DNA from: CAYMTN01 sp964393335 | Lineage (GTDB): Bacteria; Chloroflexota; Anaerolineae; Aggregatilineales; Aggregatilineaceae | Direction of reading: 5' to 3' | Assembly (NCBI GenBank): GCA_964393335.1 | Contig: CAYMTN010000242.1 | Coordinates: forward strand, 1 to 7,718 | Length of the DNA stretch: 7,718 nucleotides | Shown here: positions 1 to 5,793 of the stretch, in pieces | Layout: the number at the start of each line of letters is the position of its first letter | How positions within the stretch are numbered: the first letter of the stretch is position 1 | Translations under genes and position numbers: made by a program | The notes under the pieces: generated by a model | Told to the model about the DNA's origin: nothing | Seen by the model: the letters and a program-made list of their open reading frames with translations, nothing else | Databases searched by the model: none

Positions 1-658
1 CCACTGTGCACGCGTCGCGCATGACCGTCACGCGGTCGGAAATCTCCATGACTTCGCGCAGCTTATGCGTGATGAAGATCACGGTTTTGCCCTCGTTGAC
101 GAGGTTCCGCACGGCGGTGAAGAGGTCTTGCGTTTCGCGCGGAGTCAGCACGGCGGTTGGCTCATCCAGGATGAGAATCTCCGCGCCGCGATACAGCGCC
201 TTCAAGATTTCGACGCGCTGCCGCATGCCGACCGGGACGGTATCCACGCGGGCGGTCGGGTCCACGAACAGCCCGTACTGCCTCGACAGCGCTTCGGCGT
301 CTTGAATCGCTTTCTGGCGGTCGAGCGCCAACCCGCGTGTTGATTCGCGTCCCAGGGCGATGTTTTCGGCAATGCTGAACGAATCGACCAGCATGAAGTT
401 CTGGTGCACCATGCCGATGCCCAGATCAATGGCCACCTGGGGGTTCGGAATCTCGACGACGGCATCGCGCAGGCGGATCGTGCCGGACGTGGGCGATTCC
501 AGCCCGTACAGGACTTTCATCAGCGTGCTTTTGCCCGCGCCGTTTTCGCCTACCAGGGCGTGAATCTCACCTTTTTCGACCGACAGGTGGACGCCGTCGT
601 TGGCCAGGACACCATTCGGATAAATTTTGACGATGTTGTTTGCCTGGATAATAGCCAT
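1..658 (-). CDS. ABC transporter ATP-binding protein, BMP/simple-sugar (nucleoside) type, 5' part
   Basis: The first 219 codons of an ATPase that would power nucleoside or simple-sugar import; the gene continues past the left edge. Seen: Walker A GENGAGKST at residues 37-45, Q-loop Q86 in HQNFML, signature region VPVGMRQRVEI at about 141-151, Walker B LILDEPT at 162-168 with catalytic E166, and H-loop H198 in ITHKL. So one complete nucleotide-binding domain is present. Family members are about 500 residues with two such domains, so over half is missing. The ATG at 656-658 is chosen because the protein begins MAIIQANNIVKIYPNG as expected, with GGGGAG about 10 bases upstream. The usual serine of the LSVG-type signature is proline here, a variant I believe is common in this family. 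It lies downstream of, and in line with, the BMP-family binding protein gene, so the two should form one transporter. Permease genes are presumably off the left edge. Confidence 0.95.
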   Translation of the reverse strand, partial: MAIIQANNIVKIYPNGVLANDGVHLSVEKGEIHALVGENGAGKSTLMKVLYGLESPTSGTIRLRDAVVEIPNPQVAIDLGIGMVHQNFMLVDSFSIAENIALGRESTRGLALDRQKAIQDAEALSRQYGLFVDPTARVDTVPVGMRQRVEILKALYRGAEILILDEPTAVLTPRETQDLFTAVRNLVNEGKTVIFITHKLREVMEISDRVTVMRDACTV

Positions 659-744
659 CTGGGTTGCGCTCCCCCGAATGCTCAGCCGGGGCCGGGGCCT
701 CAAGGCCGGATGAGACTCGTTACCGGGTATCGATGAGTGATCGC

Positions 745-777
745 GGTCCGGCAAGCTTCAAGCTGAATAAGCGGACC
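745..777 (-). other. inverted repeat in the leader before the ATPase gene
   Basis: The arms GGTCCG (745-750) and CGGACC (772-777) are perfectly complementary. The 21-base loop contains a second small palindrome, AGCTT-C-AAGCT (754-764). No T-run follows, so it is not an obvious terminator. It could be leader-RNA structure, an mRNA-stabilising element or a DNA-binding site. Apart from this and the two neighbouring signals, I see no gene in the 659-961 gap. Confidence 0.3.
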
Positions 778-830
778 CAACCAGCCAGCCGGGCGCGTGA
801 GGGCGGATCGACGACGCGGGTTTCGTACAA

Positions 831-836
831 AGTATA
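831..836 (-). promoter_or_regulatory. possible -10 box of a second promoter for the ATPase gene
   Basis: On the minus strand the hexamer TATACT, within TTATACTTTG, matches a sigma70 -10 box well. It lies about 170 bases before the ATPase start and beyond the terminator-like hairpin that follows the binding-protein gene. No good -35 box is visible 16-18 bases upstream. It could give the ATPase and permease genes basal transcription independent of the binding protein. This is inference from a single box. Confidence 0.25.
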
Positions 837-911
837 ACTTACAGCTCTGAAAAACGTCCGCGTGTGGAAAGCCACCATCACACCGCGCCAACACTCACCA
901 GGTAGATACAA

Positions 912-939
912 TTTGGGGCGAGCAGATGCTCACCCCAAA
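912..939 (-). terminator. hairpin after the BMP-family binding protein gene
   Basis: A 12-pair stem-loop begins 22 bases after the TAA stop of the binding-protein gene. The arms are TTTGGGG-T-GAGC and GCTC-G-CCCCAAA around the loop ATCT, read on the minus strand. The one non-Watson-Crick position is a G-U wobble in the minus-strand RNA but an A-C mismatch in the plus-strand RNA, which supports function on the minus strand. The following bases, TTGTATCT, make only a weak U-tract, so termination may be partial. This would leave more binding-protein mRNA than ATPase mRNA, as is usual for such transporters. It could also simply stabilise the 3' end. Confidence 0.6.
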
Positions 940-961
940 GTAGCTCTGTGACAGGTTGTCC

Positions 962-2119
962 TTACTGCAAATACGTCGACGCGTCAAACATCTGATCAGG
1001 CATTTCGCCGCAGGCCATGCCGACGGTGGCCGGGTTGTCGCCAAATACGCTGTGGATGTCGCTGATTTCGCCATCTTCGACGGCGAACATCACGGCGTCG
1101 ATCAGGTCGAGCACGTTTTCCGGCGTGTTGTCATAGTAGATGTCGTTGAGCGCCAGCCCCACGCCACCTTCGGCCAGGCCCAGTGCCTCGTGTTTGCCGA
1201 ATTCCAGTTCGCCGTCCATGTACATCGTAACCGCGCGGTACAGCGAGTAATCGACGTTTTTCAACATGCTGGTCAGGATGTGGGCGGCTTGGTCGGGATC
1301 GGTTTCCGCGATGATCGCCCCCTGGTCGGAGTCGACGCCGATGGCGTAGTGATTCTGCTCTTGCGCGGCTTCAAAGACGCCGACACCCGTGCCGCCTGCG
1401 ATCTGGAAGACGATGTCGGCCTTCTGCTCGTACATCGCCAGGGTGATTTCTTTACCCTTGGCCGAGTCGTTCCAGCCGCCTGCGAACTGGACGATCACCT
1501 GGCTGTCGGGGTTGACCAGGCACGCACCCTGCTCGTACCCGACGATGAAGTCGTTGATGACCGGGATGTCCTGCCCGCCGACGGCACCGATAATCGGGTC
1601 CGGGTTGACACCGTCCAGGTCGCTCTGGGTAATCGCCTGGGCGTAGACACCTGCCAGGAACGAGCCTTCGTTCTGCTTGTAGGTCATCGAATAGACGTTC
1701 GTGCAGCCTTCGATGCAGACCTCCGGGTCATCGTAGGGCATGACGTCGTCAAAAAAGATGAACCGTTTGTCCGGGTACAGGTGGACGCGCGTAGCGAGAA
1801 ATGTCGGCACCTGCGTCGTACCGGCGATCAGCAGGTCGTAATTCTCGGTGTCGGCCATCGCGTCGGAGATGCCGGTTTCCCAGTTGGCCGGGTCGGTGCC
1901 CAACTCGATGGTGTTGACCTCGACGTTGAACCCTTCGTCGAGCAGGCGATCCATGCCGCGCTGTGCTGAATCAAAGAATGATTGGTCACCCAAATTGCCG
2001 TTGAGCACCAGCGTGATCTTCAGCGGTTCGTCTTGGGCCCCGGTTGAAGTTGCACCAATCATGGCGACCAACACCATGACCAGCACAAGAGCGAGCGTCA
2101 ACAATTTGGTGCGTTTCAT
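962..2119 (-). CDS. BMP-family ABC transporter substrate-binding protein (PnrA-like, probable nucleoside binder)
   Basis: A 385-residue extracellular binding protein that would deliver a ligand, most likely a nucleoside, to the ABC importer encoded downstream. Seen: signal peptide MKRTKLL followed by a hydrophobic run (residues 6-22); then family blocks GDQSFFDSAQRG (44-55), NEGSFLAG (150-157), GAVGGQDIPVINDF (178-191), GWNDSAKGKE (215-224), ADIVFQIAGGTGVGVFEAA (234-252) and IGVDSDQ (260-266). The ATG at 2117-2119 is chosen over one nine codons upstream because AGGAG lies 9 bases before it and the signal peptide starts there. There is no cysteine in the signal region; the first is C135, so the usual lipobox is absent and cleavage near STGA-QDE by signal peptidase I looks more likely. 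C135 and C139 could form a disulfide. Known family ligands include purine nucleosides; the divergent nucleoside hydrolase supports that, but sugars or other small molecules are possible. Confidence 0.93.
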   Translation of the reverse strand: MKRTKLLTLALVLVMVLVAMIGATSTGAQDEPLKITLVLNGNLGDQSFFDSAQRGMDRLLDEGFNVEVNTIELGTDPANWETGISDAMADTENYDLLIAGTTQVPTFLATRVHLYPDKRFIFFDDVMPYDDPEVCIEGCTNVYSMTYKQNEGSFLAGVYAQAITQSDLDGVNPDPIIGAVGGQDIPVINDFIVGYEQGACLVNPDSQVIVQFAGGWNDSAKGKEITLAMYEQKADIVFQIAGGTGVGVFEAAQEQNHYAIGVDSDQGAIIAETDPDQAAHILTSMLKNVDYSLYRAVTMYMDGELEFGKHEALGLAEGGVGLALNDIYYDNTPENVLDLIDAVMFAVEDGEISDIHSVFGDNPATVGMACGEMPDQMFDASTYLQ

Positions 2120-2128
2120 AGTGTATTT

Positions 2129-2133
2129 CTCCT
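2129..2133 (-). promoter_or_regulatory. ribosome binding site that sets the binding-protein start
   Basis: AGGAG on the minus strand lies 9 bases before the ATG at 2117-2119. This favours that start over the upstream in-frame ATG at 2146, which would put this site inside the gene. Confidence 0.75.
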
Positions 2134-2171
2134 GAATAATAATCAAGAATCGTTACTCCAAAGGTTTTCAC

Positions 2172-2200
2172 ACTATAACCTGACAGGCAGTCAGCGTCAA
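2172..2200 (-). promoter_or_regulatory. sigma70-type promoter of the binding-protein gene with operator-like inverted repeat
   Basis: On the minus strand, the -35 box TTGACG (2195-2200) is followed after exactly 17 bases by the -10 box TATAGT (2172-2177). Transcription would begin near 2165, giving a leader of about 45 bases to the ATG at 2119. The spacer holds a perfect inverted repeat, CTGAC-N5-GTCAG, at 2180-2194. A site between the two boxes is a classical repressor position. The regulator is not in the window. Confidence 0.7.
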
Positions 2201-2233
2201 GCCGCCAAATCAATTGTCTAGAGAACTCAACAG

Positions 2234-2269
2234 CCGGCAAAAAACAGCTTTCTTAATTTTCCTTGCCGG
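2234..2269. repeat. inverted repeat in the divergent intergenic region
   Basis: The arms CCGGCAA (2234-2240) and TTGCCGG (2263-2269) are perfectly complementary and separated by 22 A/T-rich bases. The repeat lies between the promoter of the binding-protein gene and the start of the nucleoside hydrolase. It could be a binding site for a shared regulator or the terminator remnant of an older gene order. The function is unknown. Confidence 0.35.
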
Positions 2270-2292
2270 GCACGGGCGATGAGTGGTACACT
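2263..2292 (+). promoter_or_regulatory. weak candidate promoter for the nucleoside hydrolase operon
   Basis: TTGCCG (2263-2268) and TACACT (2287-2292) are 18 bases apart and resemble sigma70 boxes. They would give a long leader of about 170 bases before the GTG start at 2469. The leader also contains a small palindrome, TCGAC-GGT-GTCGA (2408-2420). No better pair of boxes was found between 2200 and 2468, so the true promoter remains uncertain. Confidence 0.25.
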
Positions 2293-2407
2293 GCCTGCTG
2301 TTACTGAGCCTGACATATCTTGCTAAACTGATCGTGTGGCAGAGGCTGGCTGCCGGTGCTCGAAAGTTTAGTTTTTATGTAGCATCAGTAACCTGGTTTG
2401 TCCAGCC

Positions 2408-2420
2408 TCGACGGTGTCGA
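2408..2420. repeat. small palindrome before the nucleoside hydrolase gene
   Basis: TCGAC and GTCGA flank the three bases GGT, about 50 bases before the GTG start. It is short and may be chance in GC-rich DNA, but its place in the leader would suit a regulator or a small RNA hairpin. Confidence 0.2.
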
Positions 2421-2468
2421 AATTTGTTTATTCTTACTGTTGGACGTGTGACGAAAGGTCAACCTGCT

Positions 2469-3401
2469 GTGCGAATCATCATCGATACCGATGCCGGTGT
2501 AGACGACGCCCAGGCGATTATGATGGCCCTCGCGCAGCCCGGCGCGACGGTTGAAGCGATCACGACGGTGACGGGTAATGTGCACGTCGATTGGGTCACG
2601 CGCAACGTGTTCACCGTGCTGGACGTGGTCGGCGCGACGGTGCCGGTTTATCGTGGCGCGGATCAACCGCTGCTGCCGGGGTATTGGGAGCCAGAAGCGC
2701 GGGTGCATGGCGAAGACGGCCTGGGGAATTACCGCCGCCGCAAGCCCCACGCGCACGATCTTCAGCCAGAACACGCCGCGCTGGCCCTGGTCCGGCTGGC
2801 GAACGAAGCGCCCGGCGCGTATACGCTGGTGGCGCTCGGCCCGCTGACGAATATCGCGCTGGCCTGCAAGCTCGACCCTGAATTTCCCGCGAAGATCAAG
2901 CAGTTTGTCTTCATGGGGGGCACGATCTCGGCCCTGGGCAATACGGCCAACGTCACCGCCGAGTTCAACCTGTACTGCGACCCCGAAGCCGCGCTGATCG
3001 CGCTCGCCGCGTTCCCGATGGCCAGCATGTTATCGTGGGAGACGACGATCAAACACCCCTTTACGTGGGACGCCTATGACGCGCTGGCGGCCATCTTATC
3101 GGAGGCCGGGCGGTTTTTCCACGAAACGACCGAAGCCACGGTCGCCTTTTTGCGCCAGTTCCGCGAGCAGATCGGTTACCTGCTGCCGGACCCGCTGGCG
3201 ATGGCGATCACGCTGGAGCCGGATATCATCCTGGGCAGCGAAGCGCATTACGTGACCGTCGAAGTGCGCGGCGAACTGACGCGCGGGCAGACGGTCGTCG
3301 ATTATTTCGGAATGAAGGGGCAAGCTCCCAACGTGAACATTGTGACCGACCTGGATATTGACCGCGTCTACCGGATGTTCCAGCGCATGTTGGCCGGGTA
3401 G
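2469..3401 (+). CDS. nucleoside hydrolase (inosine-uridine preferring family)
   Basis: A 310-residue enzyme expected to hydrolyse the N-glycosidic bond of ribonucleosides, giving ribose and a free base, in the cytoplasm. Seen: the N-terminal calcium/catalytic motif DTDAGVDD (residues 6-13), LGPLTNIALA (123-132), FMGG followed by GNTANVTAEFN and a DPEA block (148-174), and the C-terminal calcium aspartate in LLPDPLAMA (D241). Length matches the family (about 310). The GTG at 2469 is chosen because the protein then begins directly at the family N-terminus (MRIIIDTD), with AAAGG 10 bases upstream. An in-frame GTG at 2448 and further upstream codons would add non-homologous residues. At the position before D241, where characterised group I and II enzymes carry His or Trp that helps the base leave, there is proline (P240). 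Base preference cannot be predicted. It is divergent from the nucleoside-type binding protein, which fits a salvage role, and is followed by a peptidase gene after 39 bases. Confidence 0.93.
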   Translation: MRIIIDTDAGVDDAQAIMMALAQPGATVEAITTVTGNVHVDWVTRNVFTVLDVVGATVPVYRGADQPLLPGYWEPEARVHGEDGLGNYRRRKPHAHDLQPEHAALALVRLANEAPGAYTLVALGPLTNIALACKLDPEFPAKIKQFVFMGGTISALGNTANVTAEFNLYCDPEAALIALAAFPMASMLSWETTIKHPFTWDAYDALAAILSEAGRFFHETTEATVAFLRQFREQIGYLLPDPLAMAITLEPDIILGSEAHYVTVEVRGELTRGQTVVDYFGMKGQAPNVNIVTDLDIDRVYRMFQRMLAG

Positions 3402-3440
3402 GGCGCGGACCTGCTCGATCTGTCACGGGAGTGCGACACG

Positions 3441-4604
3441 ATGCCGACCATCGAATACCTGACCAAAGCGCTGCCCGCCTTGCAGGAGCGGCTGGCGTTA
3501 CTGCCCGCCGTGAATTACTCCGAACCGTTGTGGCTGATGCTCGAACGCCTGCTGATGGCGAACGCGCCCAGCGGCGGCGCGAACTTGTTAGGCGGCGTCG
3601 GCGATGACATCGCCGTGCTGGCCGATGACCTGAACCTGCGCGACCGCGTGACGTCACACCTGGGATCGACCGGCAATACCGCGATCTGGCTTGGGACGGA
3701 AAAAGCCGCCGCCGACCTGGTGATCGTCGCGCACATGGATCGCCCGTCGTACCGCGTGCGGTCGCTGGTGGAGGGCACGCTGTATCCGATCTGCGCCAAC
3801 CGGTTTCCGCCCGGCGATTATCGCGTAGAGGCTAAGGGCGTGCGGTTTGATCGCGGGCGGCTGGTGGTCGGCGTGGAAGGCGTGTTGATCTCGCACAAAG
3901 AAGCCGGGCAGGAGTCGCTGCGGTTTGAGGCGAAACGTGGCACGCTGGCCTGGCATGACACGGTGCTGCTGGGCGTACACCCGGTCTGCGACGGCGAGCG
4001 CGTGGTCGGCACCGGCCTGGATAACAGCCTCGGCGTGCTGGTGATGCTGCTCACGGCTGCCGTGCTGCGCGATGTCGAAGGCGTGATGCGCGAGCGCGAG
4101 CGCCGGTGTTTGTTCGTGTTCACCGACCAGGAAGAAGGCCCGCCGGAGGGGTTTTTCGGGCACGGCGCGGCGCGGCTGGCGTACACGATCCCGCCGCCAA
4201 CCTACGGTTGTATCGTGGTCGACGGGCATAACGCCGCCCTGGAAAACGGGGTACGGCTGGGCGGCGGCGCGAGTCATGGCGTGGCGTCCAACTGGGGACG
4301 CGGCTCGATTGTGCCGCCCAATTATCACGCGCTGGCGGTTGAGCTGGCGCAAAACCTCAACGATCTGCGGCCCGGCACCGTCCAGATGAACAACGGCTAC
4401 CTGTCGCGCAGCGATGACATGATGGTAGGACGTTGGGCGCGGGTGTTGGGCTTGATCGGCCCCCCGCTGACGGATGCGCACACCGGCCAGGAAAGCGCCA
4501 TGCTGGGGGATGTGCAGGCCAGCGTGTGGTGGCTGGCGCATTATGTCGTGACGGTGCTGAACCTCGTGCCGGAGCTGACGCCCCGCTACGCGTTAGGGCG
4601 CTGA
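3441..4604 (+). CDS. M42-like zinc aminopeptidase family protein
   Basis: A 387-residue hydrolase resembling the two-metal M42/M28 aminopeptidases, which remove N-terminal residues from peptides in the cytoplasm. The six family positions can be matched: H98 in VAHMDR, D194 in GTGLDNS, the pair E231-E232 in TDQEEG (general base and ligand), D261 in VVDGH and H347 in TDAHTGQ. Between H98 and D194 lies a beta-rich stretch (about 105-185), in the place of the inserted domain of M42 enzymes. The C-terminal block around SDDMM and TGQESAMLGD fits the M42 end. Length is slightly above the usual 350. The ATG at 3441 has GGGAG 9 bases upstream. It starts 39 bases after the hydrolase, suggesting co-transcription. 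Overall similarity to classical M42 is modest (AHMDR for AHMDE, LDNS for LDDR), so the substrate may not be an ordinary peptide. Confidence 0.8.
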   Translation: MPTIEYLTKALPALQERLALLPAVNYSEPLWLMLERLLMANAPSGGANLLGGVGDDIAVLADDLNLRDRVTSHLGSTGNTAIWLGTEKAAADLVIVAHMDRPSYRVRSLVEGTLYPICANRFPPGDYRVEAKGVRFDRGRLVVGVEGVLISHKEAGQESLRFEAKRGTLAWHDTVLLGVHPVCDGERVVGTGLDNSLGVLVMLLTAAVLRDVEGVMRERERRCLFVFTDQEEGPPEGFFGHGAARLAYTIPPPTYGCIVVDGHNAALENGVRLGGGASHGVASNWGRGSIVPPNYHALAVELAQNLNDLRPGTVQMNNGYLSRSDDMMVGRWARVLGLIGPPLTDAHTGQESAMLGDVQASVWWLAHYVVTVLNLVPELTPRYALGR

Positions 4605-4676
4605 ATCTCGCCCGGTCGTCACTGCGAATCTATCGCGCCGGGTGTGCGGGATGGGGCGGTTATGTATGGCGCAGCC

Positions 4677-5666
4677 TCAGCGCGCGTCGATCAGGTACGC
4701 GTCCGCCCAGAAGTATGCAAACAGCTTGTGCGTTTCGACGCGAGTGAACCCGGCGGCATGCAGCGCGTCAACCCAGCCCTGAAGCGGTCCCTCCCAGTTA
4801 GTGCGCGCGGCGGTGCGGTCAAAATAACCGAACAGCACCGGCATCAAAAACCCCTGTGCGACGGAGTGTTCCGCCTGTGCGACGGAGTGTTCCGCCTGTG
4901 CGACGGCACGCTCGCCATCCGTATCATACTCCGCCAATCCCCGTTCGTAGCGCCCCGTGATGGTCGTCACGCGCTCCGGCTCGAACGAGTCGCCCATCGC
5001 GGGCACGTCGAATTCTGCGATCAGCGTGCGTTGGCCGTGCGCGCGCAGCCAGTCAAACACGGCGGGCCGTTCCCCTGGCGGGACCGATTGCAGGCTCCAT
5101 GTCGCCTGGACGATATCCCACTGTCCGGCGGGCTGCGGCATGAATGCTTGCAGCGACGTGTTCGCGGCGCGGTAGTCGATGCCGCGTGCGTCGAGCGCGG
5201 CTGTCGTGCGGGCCAGCATCGCCGCCGACGGTTCGATCAGGTCCAGCCGCGTGAGATTGGCGGTCAGGGCGGGCAGCAGCGCCATGCCATCCCCCACGCC
5301 GATATCGAGCAGGCTCAGCGCCGCATAACTTTGGTAGATGGCGCGCAGCGTGTCACTGGCGGCGGCGTACAGGCCCACGTTGCCGCCGCCGCGAATGAAC
5401 GCGGCAAATGCGTCCCCATTGACGTACACGTTCGTTTTGCCCTGCGCGCGCGCGCGTTCCAGGTAGATCGCCGCCTGGGCATAGACGCGGCTCTCCGGCT
5501 GGCGACGTGCGGCTTCCTGCGCGAGCATCACCGCGCCTGCCAGGTCGTCGTGCGCGAACGCCAGCAGCGCCAGGTAAAACGAAACCTGGGCTGTTGCCGG
5601 ACTGACCCCTTGCACGGCCTCGTAGCCGCCGGACTGGTATGCCTGCCATAGATTGTCGAGTGACAT
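4677..5666 (-). CDS. class I SAM-dependent methyltransferase with TPR-like N-terminus
   Basis: A 329-residue predicted methyltransferase of unknown substrate. Residues about 5-75 are alpha-helical and TPR-like (for example YLALLAFAHDDLAGAVMLAQEAARRQP). The Rossmann-type core follows: motif I LLDIGVGDG (119-127), acidic residue E145 in LDLIEPS ending strand 2, and WDIVQATWSLQ (183-193) in the place of motif IV. The stretch before motif I (AFAAFIRGGGNVGLY) resembles the helical lead-in of bacterial GRAS-like methyltransferases, but that link is weak. Residues 251-271 contain a seven-residue repeat, AEHSVAQ twice plus a degenerate first copy, encoded by tandem 21-bp units. The ATG at 5664-5666 is chosen because GGGGAG lies 7 bases upstream; an in-frame start 13 codons earlier has no such site. 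It is convergent with the peptidase gene (72-base gap, no clear terminator) and divergent from the alcohol dehydrogenase. Confidence 0.82.
   Translation of the reverse strand: MSLDNLWQAYQSGGYEAVQGVSPATAQVSFYLALLAFAHDDLAGAVMLAQEAARRQPESRVYAQAAIYLERARAQGKTNVYVNGDAFAAFIRGGGNVGLYAAASDTLRAIYQSYAALSLLDIGVGDGMALLPALTANLTRLDLIEPSAAMLARTTAALDARGIDYRAANTSLQAFMPQPAGQWDIVQATWSLQSVPPGERPAVFDWLRAHGQRTLIAEFDVPAMGDSFEPERVTTITGRYERGLAEYDTDGERAVAQAEHSVAQAEHSVAQGFLMPVLFGYFDRTAARTNWEGPLQGWVDALHAAGFTRVETHKLFAYFWADAYLIDAR
4853..4906. repeat. 21-bp tandem repeat inside the methyltransferase gene
   Basis: Two identical 21-base units (4853-4873 and 4874-4894, each starting CCTGTGCGACGG) are followed by the first 12 bases of a third that then diverges. 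The unit is a multiple of three, so it adds seven residues per copy (AEHSVAQ on the minus strand) without breaking the frame. The identity of the two copies suggests recent slippage or unequal crossing-over. Confidence 0.9.
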
Positions 5667-5756
5667 CGAAAATCTCCCCTGAACGTGATAGATCCGCCCG
5701 CGCACGCTTCGCGCATGATTACCGCTAAAAATCGGGAAAACCGCCCCTCAACTATG

Positions 5757-5771
5757 CTATGCTCTGCATAG
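5757..5771. promoter_or_regulatory. inverted repeat between the divergent methyltransferase and alcohol dehydrogenase genes
   Basis: CTATGC and GCATAG flank TCT, and an extra overlapping CTATGC copy begins at 5752. The site overlaps the possible -10 boxes of the dehydrogenase: TATGCT (5758-5763, with an extended TG before it) and TAGAAT (5769-5774). No good -35 box is seen. The start codon of the dehydrogenase is 22 bases downstream, so a bound protein here would control it. The regulator is not in the window. Confidence 0.45.
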
Positions 5772-5793
5772 AATAGGAAGTGAGGGAGGACGT

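Noticed and set aside
696..707. GGCC-TTGA-GGCC hairpin upstream of the ATPase
   Set aside because: The stem is only four pairs (six with a bulge) in GC-rich DNA with no T-run; likely chance.
6..736. Several plus-strand open frames of 67-110 codons
   Set aside because: They lie over the ABC ATPase gene, whose minus-strand translation shows all ATPase motifs without interruption.
956..1969. 337-codon open frame on the plus strand
   Set aside because: It is exactly antisense to the clear binding-protein gene; its protein is a His/Val/Asp-rich composition artefact with no family resemblance.
2283..2468. N-terminal extension of the nucleoside hydrolase
   Set aside because: The 62 upstream in-frame codons have no family similarity, and a ribosome site precedes the GTG at 2469 where the conserved N-terminus begins.
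3654..4541. 295-codon open frame on the minus strand
   Set aside because: It is antisense to the peptidase gene. The plus strand carries all metal-ligand positions and a ribosome site.
4605..4676. Possible terminator between the convergent peptidase and methyltransferase genes
   Set aside because: CCCGG and CCGGG arms are present, but with a loop of over 20 bases and no T-run in either direction.
4644..5651. 335-codon open frame on the plus strand
   Set aside because: It is antisense to the methyltransferase gene, rich in Arg/Gln/His, and has no motif. The minus strand has motif I and a good ribosome site.
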